Origin: Pseudomonas morbosilactucae
GTDB taxonomy: Bacteria; Pseudomonadota; Gammaproteobacteria; Pseudomonadales; Pseudomonadaceae
DNA length: 64,000 nt
Assembly (NCBI RefSeq): GCF_023241715.1
Contig: NZ_JALQCW010000032.1
Span: forward strand, 62,001-126,000
Direction of reading: 5' to 3'
The notes beneath the pieces are model-generated. The model saw only the letters and a list, made by a program, of their open reading frames with translations, made no database searches and had not been told where the DNA came from. Shown in pieces: positions 8,972-18,196 of the stretch (positions within the stretch are counted from its first letter, which is position 1; each line of letters starts with the position of its first letter). The position numbers were made by a program, and so were the translations under genes.

Positions 8972-9061
8972 GCCCGGCCTTCAACGACGAAGGACGGGCG
9001 TTCCCGAACACGGGACCGGACAAAGGCGTCCTCGCTAGATTACTGGCGGGACGCCTTTTTT
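8972..9061 (+). promoter_or_regulatory. NasT-type two-hairpin antiterminator leader with terminator, upstream of cobA
   Basis: P1 is a 10-bp stem with one G-A mismatch (8972-8982 with 8989-8999) around hexaloop AACGAC, identical to the nasS P1 loop. P2 is GGAC/GTCC (9018-9021, 9028-9031) around AAAGGC. Both loops have A1 and G4. P2 overlaps the terminator, whose stem is 9022-9031 with 9049-9058, followed by T. An extra small hairpin lies between P1 and P2 (TCCC..GGGA, about 9002-9015). The leader is only about 50 bases from the cobA start. Confidence 0.83.
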
Positions 9062-9114
9062 GTTTGTGCGCCAACAGCACCCGGCCCGGAATACACCGTC
9101 GAGAGGACCTGAAC

Positions 9115-9867
9115 ATGAGTGCAAAAGTCTGGTTGGTGGGCGCAGGCCCGGGTGACCCCGAACTGCTGACCCTCAAAGCGGTACGCGCCCTGAACGAAGC
9201 CGACGTGGTGCTGGTAGACGACCTGGTGAACACCGAGGTGCTGAGCCATTGCCAGGGCGCGCGGATCATTCCTGTGGGCAAGCGCGGAGGCTGCCGTTCC
9301 ACGCCCCAGGCGTTCATCCATCGCCTGATGCTGCGTTATGCCCGCCAGGGTAAGTCGGTGGTGCGTCTCAAGGGCGGCGACCCGTGCATCTTCGGCCGCG
9401 GCGGTGAAGAGGCCCAGTGGCTGAAAGCCCAAGGCATCGAGGTAGAACTGGTCAACGGCATCACTGCCGGGTTGGCGGGCGCCACCCGCTGCGATATTCC
9501 CCTGACCCTGCGCGGGGTCGCTCGCGGGGTGACCCTGGTCACCGCCCACACCCAGGACGACAGCAGCCTGAATTGGCAAGCACTGGCGCAAAGCGGCACG
9601 ACGCTGGTGATCTACATGGGGGTGGCGAAACTCGCGGAGATTCGTCAGGAACTGCTTAAAGGCGGCCTGGCGGCCGATACCCCGGTGGCGATGATCGAGA
9701 ACGCCTCGTTGCCCCACCAACGGGAATGCCGCAGCGACCTGACAGCCATGGAGCAGGATGCGCTGCACTTCCAACTCAAGAGCCCGGCCATCCTGGTGAT
9801 CGGTGCCGTAGCGGCCGAGACCGCGAGCCAGGCACTGCCGCTGACCGAGGCGATGCAGTCTGCCTGA
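9115..9867 (+). CDS. cobA: Uroporphyrinogen-III C-methyltransferase
   Basis: The 250-residue protein is a SUMT: VWLVGAGPGDPELLTLKA at the N-terminus, VVRLKGGDPCIFGRGGEE, VELVNGITAGLAGATRCDIPLT and VIYMGV are the family blocks. It methylates uroporphyrinogen III twice to precorrin-2, the first step to siroheme, the cofactor of nitrite and sulfite reductases. The start at 9115 has GAGAGGA upstream. In pseudomonads cobA usually ends the nirB-nirD-nasA operon next to oprF. Here the reductase genes are missing and cobA sits directly behind the nitrate-responsive leader. Confidence 0.95.
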   Translation: MSAKVWLVGAGPGDPELLTLKAVRALNEADVVLVDDLVNTEVLSHCQGARIIPVGKRGGCRSTPQAFIHRLMLRYARQGKSVVRLKGGDPCIFGRGGEEAQWLKAQGIEVELVNGITAGLAGATRCDIPLTLRGVARGVTLVTAHTQDDSSLNWQALAQSGTTLVIYMGVAKLAEIRQELLKGGLAADTPVAMIENASLPHQRECRSDLTAMEQDALHFQLKSPAILVIGAVAAETASQALPLTEAMQSA

Positions 9868-9919
9868 GCCAGCCCAGCGCCGCACCCGCAGCGCCCTGGA
9901 GACCAAATTTCAGGCAAAG

Positions 9920-9945
9920 AAAAACCCGGCCTAGGCCGGGTTTTT
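9920..9945. terminator. Bidirectional terminator between convergent cobA and oprF
   Basis: A perfect hairpin, CCCGGCC (9925-9931) with GGCCGGG (9934-9940), is flanked by five A and five T, so it works on both strands. Confidence 0.9.
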
Positions 9946-9961
9946 CAGAGCTGCAGGCTAA

Positions 9962-10942
9962 TTACTTAGCTTGAGCTTCTACCGACGCTTCTACGCGACG
10001 GTTAACAGCGCGGCCAGCTTCAGTTGCGTTGTCAGCAACTGGGCGGGACTCACCGTAACCAACGGATTGAACGCGGTTAGCGCCAACACCGTATTGGTTG
10101 ACCAGAACTTGTTTAACGGCGCTAGCGCGACGCTCAGACAGCTTCTGGTTGTAAGCGTCAGGACCGACGGAGTCAGTGTGACCTTCAACAACGGTGGTGG
10201 TTTGTGGGTACTGATTCATGAAATCAGCCAGGTTCTTGATGTCAGCGTAGCTATTAGGCTTAACGACGGACTTGTCGAAGTCGAACTTAACGTCCAGCTC
10301 AACACGAACCACTTCAGCTACTGGAGCTTCTGGAGCTGGCTCAGCTACTGGAGCTGGTGCTGGGGCAGGTGCTGGAGCAACCTTGCCACCGCTGCCGCCG
10401 AAGTTCACACCCAGACCAACGGTAGGAGCGTAGTCCCACTTACCGTTGTCCAGTTTGTAGTCAGCTTCAACACCGGCGCGGGCGAACAGGTTGTCGGTGA
10501 AGTAGTACTTAACACCGGCGCCTGCAGTCAGGAAAGTCGACTGGTCGCGGCCGCTGTGACCGTCAGCGATCACGTTGGTCATGCTCTTGTGAGCAACACC
10601 GCCGGAAACGTATGGACGCAGAGCGTCACCCACGGTACCAAAGTGGTACTGAGCGTTCAGGCCGAAGTTGTCGCCCTTGATTTTCTGGTTACCAGTACCG
10701 TCGTTCGAACGGGTGTGGTTGGTCTTGTCGTAGGTAGCATTCAACGACAGGTCGTCGGTCAGGAAGTAACCGATCGATGCGCCTGGGTTGAAGCCGTCTT
10801 CAACGTGATTAACGCTGTCGTTGTACTGTTTTTTGTAAAACAGTTCACCCTCGACCGCGCCTTGGCCTTGCGCCAGAACGCCGAACGAAGTCACGGCAAC
10901 AATAGAACCAATGGCAATGCCCAAGGTGTTTTTCAGTTTCAT
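9962..10942 (-). CDS. oprF: Outer membrane porin OprF (OmpA family)
   Basis: The 326-residue precursor begins MKLKNTLGIAIGSIVAVTSFGVLAQGQ, a signal peptide probably cleaved after LAQ or nearby. An eight-strand beta-barrel region follows, then a Pro-Ala linker (PAPAPAPAPVAEPAPEAP, about residues 195-215), then an OmpA-C peptidoglycan-binding domain with FDFDKSVVKPNSY, VVEGHTDSVG and LSERRASAVKQVL. OprF is the major general porin and links the outer membrane to peptidoglycan. sigX lies 107 bases upstream in the same direction, and SigX-dependent oprF transcription is known in Pseudomonas. Confidence 0.98.
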   Translation of the reverse strand: MKLKNTLGIAIGSIVAVTSFGVLAQGQGAVEGELFYKKQYNDSVNHVEDGFNPGASIGYFLTDDLSLNATYDKTNHTRSNDGTGNQKIKGDNFGLNAQYHFGTVGDALRPYVSGGVAHKSMTNVIADGHSGRDQSTFLTAGAGVKYYFTDNLFARAGVEADYKLDNGKWDYAPTVGLGVNFGGSGGKVAPAPAPAPAPVAEPAPEAPVAEVVRVELDVKFDFDKSVVKPNSYADIKNLADFMNQYPQTTTVVEGHTDSVGPDAYNQKLSERRASAVKQVLVNQYGVGANRVQSVGYGESRPVADNATEAGRAVNRRVEASVEAQAK

Positions 10943-11049
10943 CCGTTAAATCCCCATCTGGTGATTGTAAAGCAGTCCCACATACCGGGGGACAACTCGG
11001 CGGCAAGTCTATCAGAACTCACCTAGACGTAAGAGATATTTGCGCCGAA

Positions 11050-11640
11050 CTAAGTTTCAGCAATGCCTGCAAATTTCTCACGCAATTTATCTAGAGCACG
11101 TTTGTAACGCATTTTTGTAGCACTCAAACCCATGTGCATGATGTCCGCGATCTCTTGGAACTCCAGCTCTGCGACAAAACGTAGCACCAGAATCTCCCGA
11201 TCAATCGGGTTGACATGCACCAACCAGCGATCAAGTCCGCCCTTTTCCTCAGGTTTCGGCGCCTTTTCTTCAGAGGCCTCCTCGAGGGGGTCAAGACTTA
11301 AAGCGTCCATCAAGCGACGCTTGCGCCGTTCCTTTCGATACTGCGTGATGCATTCGTTGTAGGTGATGCTATATAGCCATGTCTTGAACTTCGATTTACC
11401 CTCAAAGTTCTTAAGGCCATACAGCACCTTCAGCATCACTTCCTGACAGACATCGTCCGCATCGCGATCGTTCCCTAAATAACGCGCACAAACATTAAAC
11501 AGGGTTCTCTGATAGCGCCGCATCAACTCTTCATAGGCGCGGGTGACGTGAAACAGCTCGGAATGCGAGCGCGCAACCAACTCCTCATCAGAGAGCTCGC
11601 GGGGGTCGTAGCGCGTGGATAGCGATTGAGCTTTATTCAA
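11050..11640 (-). CDS. sigX: ECF sigma factor SigX
   Basis: The 196-residue protein has sigma region 2 (YEELMRRYQRTLFNVCARYLGNDRDADDVCQEVMLKVL with the -10-reading helix nearby, FKTWLYSITYNECI) and region 4 (PIDREILVLRFVAELEFQEIADIMHMGLSATKMRYKRALDKLREK). It is placed between cmpX and oprF as in other pseudomonads, where SigX responds to envelope and membrane stress and controls oprF, cmpX and fatty acid genes. No anti-sigma factor is adjacent, which is also usual for SigX. Confidence 0.96.
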   Translation of the reverse strand: MNKAQSLSTRYDPRELSDEELVARSHSELFHVTRAYEELMRRYQRTLFNVCARYLGNDRDADDVCQEVMLKVLYGLKNFEGKSKFKTWLYSITYNECITQYRKERRKRRLMDALSLDPLEEASEEKAPKPEEKGGLDRWLVHVNPIDREILVLRFVAELEFQEIADIMHMGLSATKMRYKRALDKLREKFAGIAET

Positions 11641-11729
11641 AACGAGTCGTGCCGACAGTCAGGTCAATGTCCGCCGCAGCCCGGTGGGGGGCATTTTTGC
11701 GGCGGCATACATTAGCAGGGTTTGCCGGG

Positions 11730-12554
11730 TTAGCGGCTACTTACATGCTGTTCCAGCAGGATCCGATTGGAGAGAGAGACTAGCTCACCCTCGTCGGTCA
11801 GCAATGTAGTTTTAACCGTGCCGATCTCTTCGATCTGGCCTTCGACCTCGCCAACTCGCACTTGTTGCCCAACCTGGTACAACTCACGCACATAGATCCC
11901 GGCAAGAATCTGCCCGGCAATTTCCCGACTTCCCAAGCCCATCGCCAGCGCAACCGCCAGACCAACGGTAATCAACACAATCACGATCACGTGGTTGAGC
12001 AGGTCGGTTTTGACCTCCAACTGACTGATCGCTACAGAAATACTGATGATGATCACCAGCCCCTGAGCAATTCGCCCCAGGCCGCTGGCGTAGTCCAGCC
12101 CTACCCCTTCAGCCGCGCCGCGCACCAGGCCATTGGCCAATTGCGCCAGCAAAACACCCACCAGCAGCACCAGCGCAGCGCCGAAAACCTTCGGCAAATA
12201 CAGCGCGAGCATATCGAGCGTAGCCGAAACGCGCTCAAGACCAAGGGATTCGGCAGCGGAAACCAGGAAAATCAGCAACACGAACCAATACACGATCTTG
12301 CCGATCAACGTGGAAATCGGCACCTTGAGGCCGGCGCGCGACAGCAGCTTGGTCAAGCCGGTGCCTCCCATCAGGCGATCCAGGCCCAACTTGGCCAGCA
12401 GCTTGGACAGCAAGGTGTCGAGCAGCTTGGCCACGACAAAGCCCAGCAGCAGCACTACCAGGGCGCCAAACAGGTTGGGAATGAAGTTCGCCACCTTGGT
12501 CCACAAGGCAGTCATCGCAGTGACCAGGCTCTGAGTCCAGAGATCAAGTTCCAT
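11730..12554 (-). CDS. cmpX: CmpX, MscS-like cytoplasmic membrane protein
   Basis: This 274-residue protein has several hydrophobic segments (NLFGALVVLLLGFVVAKLLD; VYWFVLLIFLVSAA; FGAALVLLVGVLLAQLANG; VIIISISVAISQL) followed by the glycine/alanine-rich pore-like helix VGLAVALAMGLGSREIAGQILAG and a short beta domain (VRVGEVEGQIEEIGTVKTTLLT), as in small MscS-type channels. The start at 12554 (MELDLWTQ) is preferred over an upstream TTG. It lies two bases after crfX, so the pair is co-transcribed. Its role is linked to SigX activity and envelope homeostasis in Pseudomonas. Confidence 0.9.
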   Translation of the reverse strand: MELDLWTQSLVTAMTALWTKVANFIPNLFGALVVLLLGFVVAKLLDTLLSKLLAKLGLDRLMGGTGLTKLLSRAGLKVPISTLIGKIVYWFVLLIFLVSAAESLGLERVSATLDMLALYLPKVFGAALVLLVGVLLAQLANGLVRGAAEGVGLDYASGLGRIAQGLVIIISISVAISQLEVKTDLLNHVIVIVLITVGLAVALAMGLGSREIAGQILAGIYVRELYQVGQQVRVGEVEGQIEEIGTVKTTLLTDEGELVSLSNRILLEQHVSSR

Positions 12555-12556
12555 AT

Positions 12557-12802
12557 TCAATCAGCCTTATCAGCAGTGCGAGCAGTAGGTTTACGACGGG
12601 ACACCGGCGCGATATGGGCCGAGCCGTTATTGAGGGCGATCATCAGCGCCGGCAGCCAGCGGCCCAGCAAGCTGAACAGGTCGCCTGCACCCACCTGGCG
12701 GTTGGCGGTTTTCAGTACGCGGCCAAGGCAAGCATCGTCGTCGCGGCTGGACGGCGTGGCCTTGAGCATGTCACGCAAAGACTGTTCAAACGGATCGTGC
12801 AT
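12557..12802 (-). CDS. crfX: CrfX-like small conserved protein
   Basis: An 81-residue soluble protein beginning MHDPFEQSLRDMLKATPSSRDDDACLGRVLKTANRQVGAGDLF. An upstream in-frame GTG at 12808 is less likely as the start. It precedes cmpX by two bases and follows cmaX, the order cmaX-crfX-cmpX-sigX-oprF being diagnostic for Pseudomonas. The biochemical role of CrfX is not established. I recognise it mainly by position, size and sequence type. Confidence 0.82.
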   Translation of the reverse strand: MHDPFEQSLRDMLKATPSSRDDDACLGRVLKTANRQVGAGDLFSLLGRWLPALMIALNNGSAHIAPVSRRKPTARTADKAD

Positions 12803-12866
12803 ACGCACCTCTCGTGATGTCTGTGAAAGACGCGATCAAATTTATTCGGGTCACATGGCTCATGTG

Positions 12867-13862
12867 TCAGACCCAGCGCAAACGACGGAATAACCACCAC
12901 TGCCCCAGCGCCACCGAAACCATCATCAGGCAGGCAATGGCAAAACCGTAGGGGCTCGAAGAGAACGGAATACCGCCCACGTTGATCCCCAACAAACCGG
13001 TGAGAAAACTCATCGGCAGAAAGATCCCGGTGATTACCCCAAAACGGTACATGGTGCGATTCATGCGCACGCTCAAACGTCGGTCTTCGGCCTCCAGCGC
13101 AAGCCCCACGCGCTCTCGGGTCAGTTCCAGCTCTTCCAGGTAGCGGGTCAGGCTGTTGTTCAATTCGTTCCAATAGTCGCCATCGTCATCGGCGAACCAA
13201 GGCAATTTGCTGCGGCTCAACTGACCAAAAATATCCCGCTGCGGGGCCAGGAAGCGCTTGAGTCCGGCAGCCCGACGACGGATCTGCAAAATGCTCCCGT
13301 GCTCGGGGGTATACCGTTCGTCGGCGTCCAGCTTTTCTTCTTCTTCATCGACCACTTCAGACAGGTCGCTGACCAGATCCTGCACTTTGTGGGTCAGGTA
13401 TTCAGCCATATAAAGGATGAGTTCAGATGCGTTTTTCGGCCCCTTGCCTTCGGCCAGTTGCACCAGCAATTCGTCCGTGGCGCGCAAGGGACGCAAACGC
13501 AGGGAGATCACCCGTTGGGCGGAGGCGAAGATACGCACCGACACCATGTCTTCCGGCTCGGCCCCCGGGTTGAGGTTGATCCCGCGCAAGAACAGCAAGA
13601 GTTCGGAGTCCGGCAACGCCAACAGGCGCGGCCGGGTGTTTTCCTCAAGCAGCAAGTCACAGCTGAAGGCACTCAGGCCACTGGAGCGGCGCAGCCAGGT
13701 CTGGGTTTGCGGATGACTGCGATCCCAATGCAACCAGAGGCTTTCATGGGCTTGCAGTTGCAGATCGTCGAGCTCAGTCCGGGCAATCGAACGCGCACCG
13801 CCTTTACCATCCAGCACCAGGGCATGCACCAGCCCCCACTGCGCGTTTTCTTCCTCGAACAT
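12867..13862 (-). CDS. cmaX: CmaX, CorA/ZntB-like transporter
   Basis: The 331-residue protein has a soluble alpha/beta N-terminal domain, a long helical stalk (YMAEYLTHKVQDLVSDLSEVVDEEEEKL...) and two C-terminal membrane helices (FGVITGIFLPMSFLTGLLGIN; YGFAIACLMMVSVALG), the CorA fold. The loop after the first helix reads GIN rather than the canonical GMN of CorA magnesium channels, as in the ZntB-like branch, so ion specificity is uncertain. The start at 13862 has AAGGG about six bases upstream; an ATG at 13868 is directly abutted by that site and is less likely. It is upstream of crfX-cmpX-sigX. Confidence 0.85.
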   Translation of the reverse strand: MFEEENAQWGLVHALVLDGKGGARSIARTELDDLQLQAHESLWLHWDRSHPQTQTWLRRSSGLSAFSCDLLLEENTRPRLLALPDSELLLFLRGINLNPGAEPEDMVSVRIFASAQRVISLRLRPLRATDELLVQLAEGKGPKNASELILYMAEYLTHKVQDLVSDLSEVVDEEEEKLDADERYTPEHGSILQIRRRAAGLKRFLAPQRDIFGQLSRSKLPWFADDDGDYWNELNNSLTRYLEELELTRERVGLALEAEDRRLSVRMNRTMYRFGVITGIFLPMSFLTGLLGINVGGIPFSSSPYGFAIACLMMVSVALGQWWLFRRLRWV

Positions 13863-13887
13863 CCTCATCCCTTGCTAGGTCGACTGT

Positions 13888-14379
13888 TTATTCAGGCATT
13901 TTCAGGGGGCTGGGCGACACAATCACCCCGTTGTTGTCGGCGTAGACATACTCGCCCGGACGGAAGGTCACACCAGCAAAGGTCACCGCCACGTTCAGAT
14001 CACCAATGCCGCGCTTGTCGGTCTTCATCGGGTGACTAGCCAGGGCCTGGACCCCCAGGTCGGTTTGAGCGATCACGTCCACGTCGCGAATGCAGCCATA
14101 GACCACCAGCCCTTCCCAACCGTTCTTCGCCGCTTTCTCGGCCAGCATGTCGCCGAGCAAGGCCCGCCGCAGGGAGCCTCCGCCATCGACCACCAACACC
14201 TTGCCATTGCCCTTGAGCTCGACCTGCTCCTTGACCAGGGAGTTGTCCTCGAAGCACTTGATGGTGACGATTTCGCCACCAAAGGAATCGCGGCCACCAA
14301 AGTTGCTGAACATGGGCTCAACCACTTGCACCAGGTCCGGGTAGGCGTCGCACAGGTCAGGTGTCAGGTAATGGTTCAT
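13888..14379 (-). CDS. rraA: RraA family protein (ribonuclease E activity regulator)
   Basis: The 163-residue protein carries the RraA core: [43 protein letters not shown], with the conserved G-G-x-x-x-R and D residues. RraA binds RNase E and inhibits mRNA decay; some family members are instead oxoacid aldolases that need the same Arg and Asp, so enzymatic activity cannot be excluded. The start at 14379 ([15 protein letters not shown]) fits family length. An RraB homologue is encoded at 63325-63666, so both types of RNase E regulator are in this window. Confidence 0.9.
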   Translation of the reverse strand: MNHYLTPDLCDAYPDLVQVVEPMFSNFGGRDSFGGEIVTIKCFEDNSLVKEQVELKGNGKVLVVDGGGSLRRALLGDMLAEKAAKNGWEGLVVYGCIRDVDVIAQTDLGVQALASHPMKTDKRGIGDLNVAVTFAGVTFRPGEYVYADNNGVIVSPSPLKMPE

Positions 14380-14554
14380 CGAGAAACTCCTGTAGCAGAA
14401 AGAACACGATAGAAAGTGAGGTAGATCTCCGGCGTCACCCTTTAAGAACGAACAGAATGTTGCCAAAACAACTGAATATGACCAGAAAAGCGTAACGCGT
14501 CATATCTTAGCCGCAAGCCGAACAGAGCGAAATGCCCTTGTCAGAGCCTTCGCC

Positions 14555-15544
14555 TCAAACCGTTAACGGCTGCTCCACGGCTGTCGCCAACAGCGGCACC
14601 TGTGGCTCCTGCAGCCAGCGCGCGACCAGCGGCCACACCTCAGTCTGCGCCTCTTTGCTCACCAACATCTCCACATGACCGAAATTACCGCTGAAACCCT
14701 GCTCACGCCCCAGGCAGATGAACTGCTTGTGCTCGGCCCCCATCTGCTCGAAGAGCTTGCGGCAGGCCCAGGTCGGGTCTTGGTGATCGCCGGCTGCACT
14801 GACTGCCAGGACCGGAACCGTCACCTCGGCCAAGCCCGCCCACCAATCCTTCTGCGCGTCGCCGAAGCGGCCAAACAAGCCGTGCCAGCGCATGCTTTCC
14901 AGGGCCAGGCCAATGGGCTCGTCCTCCGGGCCGCGCTTGAGCCGTGACCCCGACAGTTGGGCAAACCGCTTGAGGATCAAGCGCCCGCCCCATTCCACCG
15001 GCGGAATTTTCAACGGCCAGTAAGTACGGCTGATCTGGCTGCCGAAAAACGCCGCCGACGCCACAGCCGGCTCACCCAGGTAATGCCCGCCCAGGGCCGC
15101 GGCCAAGGTGGTGCCGCCCAGGGAATGGCCGATCCAGTGGGGAACCTGCCCGCTCTGCTCGCGCACAAAGGCGCCGATGGCCGGCAAATCGTAACGGGCG
15201 TAGTCGGCCACGCGATTCTTGCGGTAATCGGCGTTGCGCCGGGACAGGCCATGACCGCGCATCTCTGGAATCCACACGTCGAAACCGGCGCGCGTCAGGT
15301 AAGCCCCCAGCCCCAGCCCTTTAGGCGAATACCAGAAGCGCCGGTTGGAAAAACTGCCGTGAAGCAAAATCACCGGAATCCCGCGGGCTTCGGGCTCATC
15401 GGCCAGGCCCAGACGGGTAACGGCCAGCTCCACAGAAGGGTCCGGGCTGTTGCCGGGTTTCAGACGGTAGACGTCTTCACTCAGGTCGCCTCGACGTTCT
15501 GCACTGATCAAGGCGACGGGAAACAAATCACTGCTGCTTTGCAT
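14555..15544 (-). CDS. Alpha/beta hydrolase (EstX-like esterase or lipase)
   Basis: The 329-residue protein shows an alpha/beta-hydrolase core: oxyanion region VILLHGSFSNRRFWYSPKG, nucleophile elbow GHSLGGT, an acidic segment near VLAVSAAGDHQDPT and a C-terminal GHVEML with the catalytic His. No signal peptide is visible. The start at 15544 (MQSSSDLFPVALIS) is my choice; longer starts run into the ppsA terminator region. Position next to ppsA is conserved in Pseudomonas, but the natural substrate is unknown. Confidence 0.85.
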   Translation of the reverse strand: MQSSSDLFPVALISAERRGDLSEDVYRLKPGNSPDPSVELAVTRLGLADEPEARGIPVILLHGSFSNRRFWYSPKGLGLGAYLTRAGFDVWIPEMRGHGLSRRNADYRKNRVADYARYDLPAIGAFVREQSGQVPHWIGHSLGGTTLAAALGGHYLGEPAVASAAFFGSQISRTYWPLKIPPVEWGGRLILKRFAQLSGSRLKRGPEDEPIGLALESMRWHGLFGRFGDAQKDWWAGLAEVTVPVLAVSAAGDHQDPTWACRKLFEQMGAEHKQFICLGREQGFSGNFGHVEMLVSKEAQTEVWPLVARWLQEPQVPLLATAVEQPLTV

Positions 15545-15602
15545 AATCTTCTTGCACAAAAAAGGGCGGCACCCGGAAGGAGCTCGCCCTGCTTGAATCG
15601 TA

Positions 15603-15636
15603 AAGTGCCGGTCAGCGCTCAGACCGACCGGCACTT
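15603..15636 (-). terminator. Probable terminator downstream of ppsA
   Basis: An 11-bp perfect inverted repeat (AAGTGCCGGTC / GACCGGCACTT, 15603-15613 with 15626-15636) lies 11 bases past the ppsA stop. On the minus strand it ends in only three T, so efficiency is uncertain. Confidence 0.5.
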
Positions 15637-15646
15637 GCTCCACGGA

Positions 15647-18022
15647 TCAGCCTGCGGCTTGACCTTCAGCCAGGAAGAACCAGGTTTCCAACACGGAGTC
15701 CGGGTTCAACGAAACGCTTTCGATGCCCTGCTCCATCAGCCACTTGGCCAGGTCCGGGTGGTCCGAAGGGCCCTGGCCGCAAATGCCGATGTACTTGCCG
15801 GCCTTGTTGCAGGCAGCAATGGCGTTGGCCAGCAGCTTCTTCACCGCCGGGTTCCGCTCATCGAACAGGTGGGCAATGATCCCGGAGTCACGGTCCAGGC
15901 CCAGGGTCAGCTGGGTCAGGTCGTTGGAACCGATGGAGAACCCGTCGAAGTACTCGAGGAACTCTTCGGCGAGGATCGCGTTGGACGGCAGCTCGCACAT
16001 CATGATCACGCGCAGGCCGTTTTCGCCGCGCTTGAGGCCGTTCTCGGCCAACAGATCCACCACTTGGCTGGCTTCGCCCAGGGTACGAACGAACGGCACC
16101 ATGATTTCGACGTTGGTCAGGCCCATCTCGTTGCGCACGCGCTTGAGGGCGCGGCACTCGAGTTCGAAGCAGTCACGGAAGGACTCGCTGATGTAACGCG
16201 ACGCACCACGGAAGCCCAGCATCGGGTTTTCTTCTTCCGGCTCGTAGAGCTTGCCGCCGATCAGGTTGGCGTATTCGTTGGACTTGAAGTCCGACAGGCG
16301 CACGATGACTTTCTTCGGCGTGAATGCCGCAGCCAGGGTGCTGATGCCTTCCACCAGCTTGTCGACGTAGAAGTCCACCGGGTCGTTGTAGCCGGCAATG
16401 CGCTTGTCGACGCTTTCCTTGATGTCCAGCGGCAGCCCGGCGTAGTTCAGCAAGGCCTTGGGGTGCACACCGATCATGCGGTTGATGATGAACTCCAGAC
16501 GGGCCAGGCCCACCCCGGCGTTCGGCAACTGGGCGAAGTCGAAGGCACGATCAGGGTTGCCGACGTTCATCATGATCTTGAACGGCAGGTCCGGCATGGC
16601 ATCCACCGAGTTCTGCTTGATGTCGAAGCCCAGTTCGCCTTCGAAGATGAAACCGGTGTCGCCTTCAGCGCAGGACACAGTCACGCCCTGGCCATCCTTC
16701 AGCAGTTGGGTGGCGTTGCCGCAACCTACAACAGCCGGGATCCCCAACTCGCGAGCGATGATCGCTGCGTGGCAGGTACGACCGCCACGGTTGGTCACGA
16801 TGGCGCTGGCACGCTTCATCACCGGTTCCCAGTCCGGGTCGGTCATGTCGGAAACCAGTACGTCGCCGGGCTGGACTTTGTCCATTTCCGACACGTCCCT
16901 GATGATCCGCACCTTGCCCGCGCCGATGCGCTGGCCGATGGCACGGCCTTCCACCAGCACCGTGCCGGTTTCCTTGAGCAGGTAGCGCTCCATAACGTTG
17001 GCCGAAGTACGGCTCTTCACGGTTTCAGGACGGGCCTGGACGATGTACAGCTTGCCGTCATCGCCGTCTTTGGCCCATTCGATGTCCATCGGGCACTTGT
17101 AGTGCTTCTCGATGATCATCGCCTGCTTGGCCAGTTCGCTGACTTCAGCGTCGGTCAGGCAGAAACGGGCGCGATCAGCCTTGTCGACGTCGACGGTTTT
17201 CACCGAACGGCCGGCCTTGGCTTCGTCGCCGTAGATCATCTTGATGGCTTTGCTGCCCAGGTTGCGGCGCAGGATCGCAGGGCGACCGGCTTCCAGGGTG
17301 TTTTTGTGAACGTAGAATTCGTCCGGGTTGACCGCGCCTTGTACGACGGTTTCGCCCAGGCCGTAGGCGCCGGTGATAAACACCACGTCACGGAAGCCCG
17401 ACTCGGTGTCGAGGGTGAACATCACGCCGGCTGTGCCGGTTTCCGAACGCACCATGCGCTGCACGCCGGCAGACAGGGCGACCAGTTTGTGGTCGAAGCC
17501 CTGGTGCACGCGGTAGGAAATGGCCCGATCGTTGAACAGGGAAGCGAACACTTCCTTGGCCGCGCGGATGACGTTCTCGACGCCACGGATGTTCAGGAAG
17601 GTTTCCTGCTGGCCCGCAAAGGAAGCGTCTGGCAGGTCTTCGGCGGTGGCCGAGGAGCGCACGGCCACCGCCATGTCAGGGTTGCCGGCCGACAGCGCGG
17701 CGAAGGCAGTGCGAATTTCGGCGTTCAGTTGCTCGGGGAATTCGGCTTCCATGATCCACTGGCGGATCTGGGCGCCGGTCTTGGCGAGGGCGTTGACGTC
17801 GTCGACGTCCAGCGCATCGAGCGCGGCGTGGATCTGGTCGTTGAGGCCGCTCAGCTCGAGGAAATCACGATAAGCCTGAGCCGTCGTGGCAAAGCCACCA
17901 GGGACCGATACGCCCGCACCCGCGAGGTTGCTGATCATCTCGCCGAGGGATGCGTTCTTGCCCCCCACATGCTCTACATCATGGACGCCGAGCTTATCGA
18001 GGGAAACTACGTACTCTACCAA
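15647..18022 (-). CDS. ppsA: Phosphoenolpyruvate synthase
   Basis: The 791-residue enzyme converts pyruvate, ATP and water to PEP, AMP and phosphate for gluconeogenesis. It shows the ATP-binding N-terminal domain ([33 protein letters not shown]), the phosphohistidine loop [24 protein letters not shown] and the C-terminal PEP-binding barrel ending near [10 protein letters not shown]. The start is a TTG at 18022-18020, giving [21 protein letters not shown]. It is divergent from ppsR, its regulator, across 174 bases. Confidence 0.97.
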   Translation of the reverse strand: MVEYVVSLDKLGVHDVEHVGGKNASLGEMISNLAGAGVSVPGGFATTAQAYRDFLELSGLNDQIHAALDALDVDDVNALAKTGAQIRQWIMEAEFPEQLNAEIRTAFAALSAGNPDMAVAVRSSATAEDLPDASFAGQQETFLNIRGVENVIRAAKEVFASLFNDRAISYRVHQGFDHKLVALSAGVQRMVRSETGTAGVMFTLDTESGFRDVVFITGAYGLGETVVQGAVNPDEFYVHKNTLEAGRPAILRRNLGSKAIKMIYGDEAKAGRSVKTVDVDKADRARFCLTDAEVSELAKQAMIIEKHYKCPMDIEWAKDGDDGKLYIVQARPETVKSRTSANVMERYLLKETGTVLVEGRAIGQRIGAGKVRIIRDVSEMDKVQPGDVLVSDMTDPDWEPVMKRASAIVTNRGGRTCHAAIIARELGIPAVVGCGNATQLLKDGQGVTVSCAEGDTGFIFEGELGFDIKQNSVDAMPDLPFKIMMNVGNPDRAFDFAQLPNAGVGLARLEFIINRMIGVHPKALLNYAGLPLDIKESVDKRIAGYNDPVDFYVDKLVEGISTLAAAFTPKKVIVRLSDFKSNEYANLIGGKLYEPEEENPMLGFRGASRYISESFRDCFELECRALKRVRNEMGLTNVEIMVPFVRTLGEASQVVDLLAENGLKRGENGLRVIMMCELPSNAILAEEFLEYFDGFSIGSNDLTQLTLGLDRDSGIIAHLFDERNPAVKKLLANAIAACNKAGKYIGICGQGPSDHPDLAKWLMEQGIESVSLNPDSVLETWFFLAEGQAAG

Positions 18023-18196
18023 GGTGATCTCTCCACTAACTGTGTTGGAAAAGCTCAGAAGCGGGCTGCTCGTTGGAGCGTTCGCCCGCTGTATGGCCTG
18101 GACCTGGAAAATAAGTGAGAATGCGGGCCATTCCCGGCCGACAAATCGCGCCTATCATATCCAAGAATCGTCACCAGCTTAAGGCCCAAGCCGCAA

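Noticed and set aside
9971..11026. A 351-codon Ser/Val-rich plus-strand frame over oprF
   Set aside because: Shadow of oprF codon use; no ribosome site or domain.
11641..11729. CCGCCGCA/TGCGGCGG repeat between sigX and cmpX tested as a terminator
   Set aside because: No terminal T run; could be a processing or regulatory hairpin but unsupported.
14957..18118. A 1053-codon plus-strand open frame over ppsA and the esterase
   Set aside because: It is antisense to two clearly conserved genes; long antisense frames are common in GC-rich DNA, and its composition is not protein-like.
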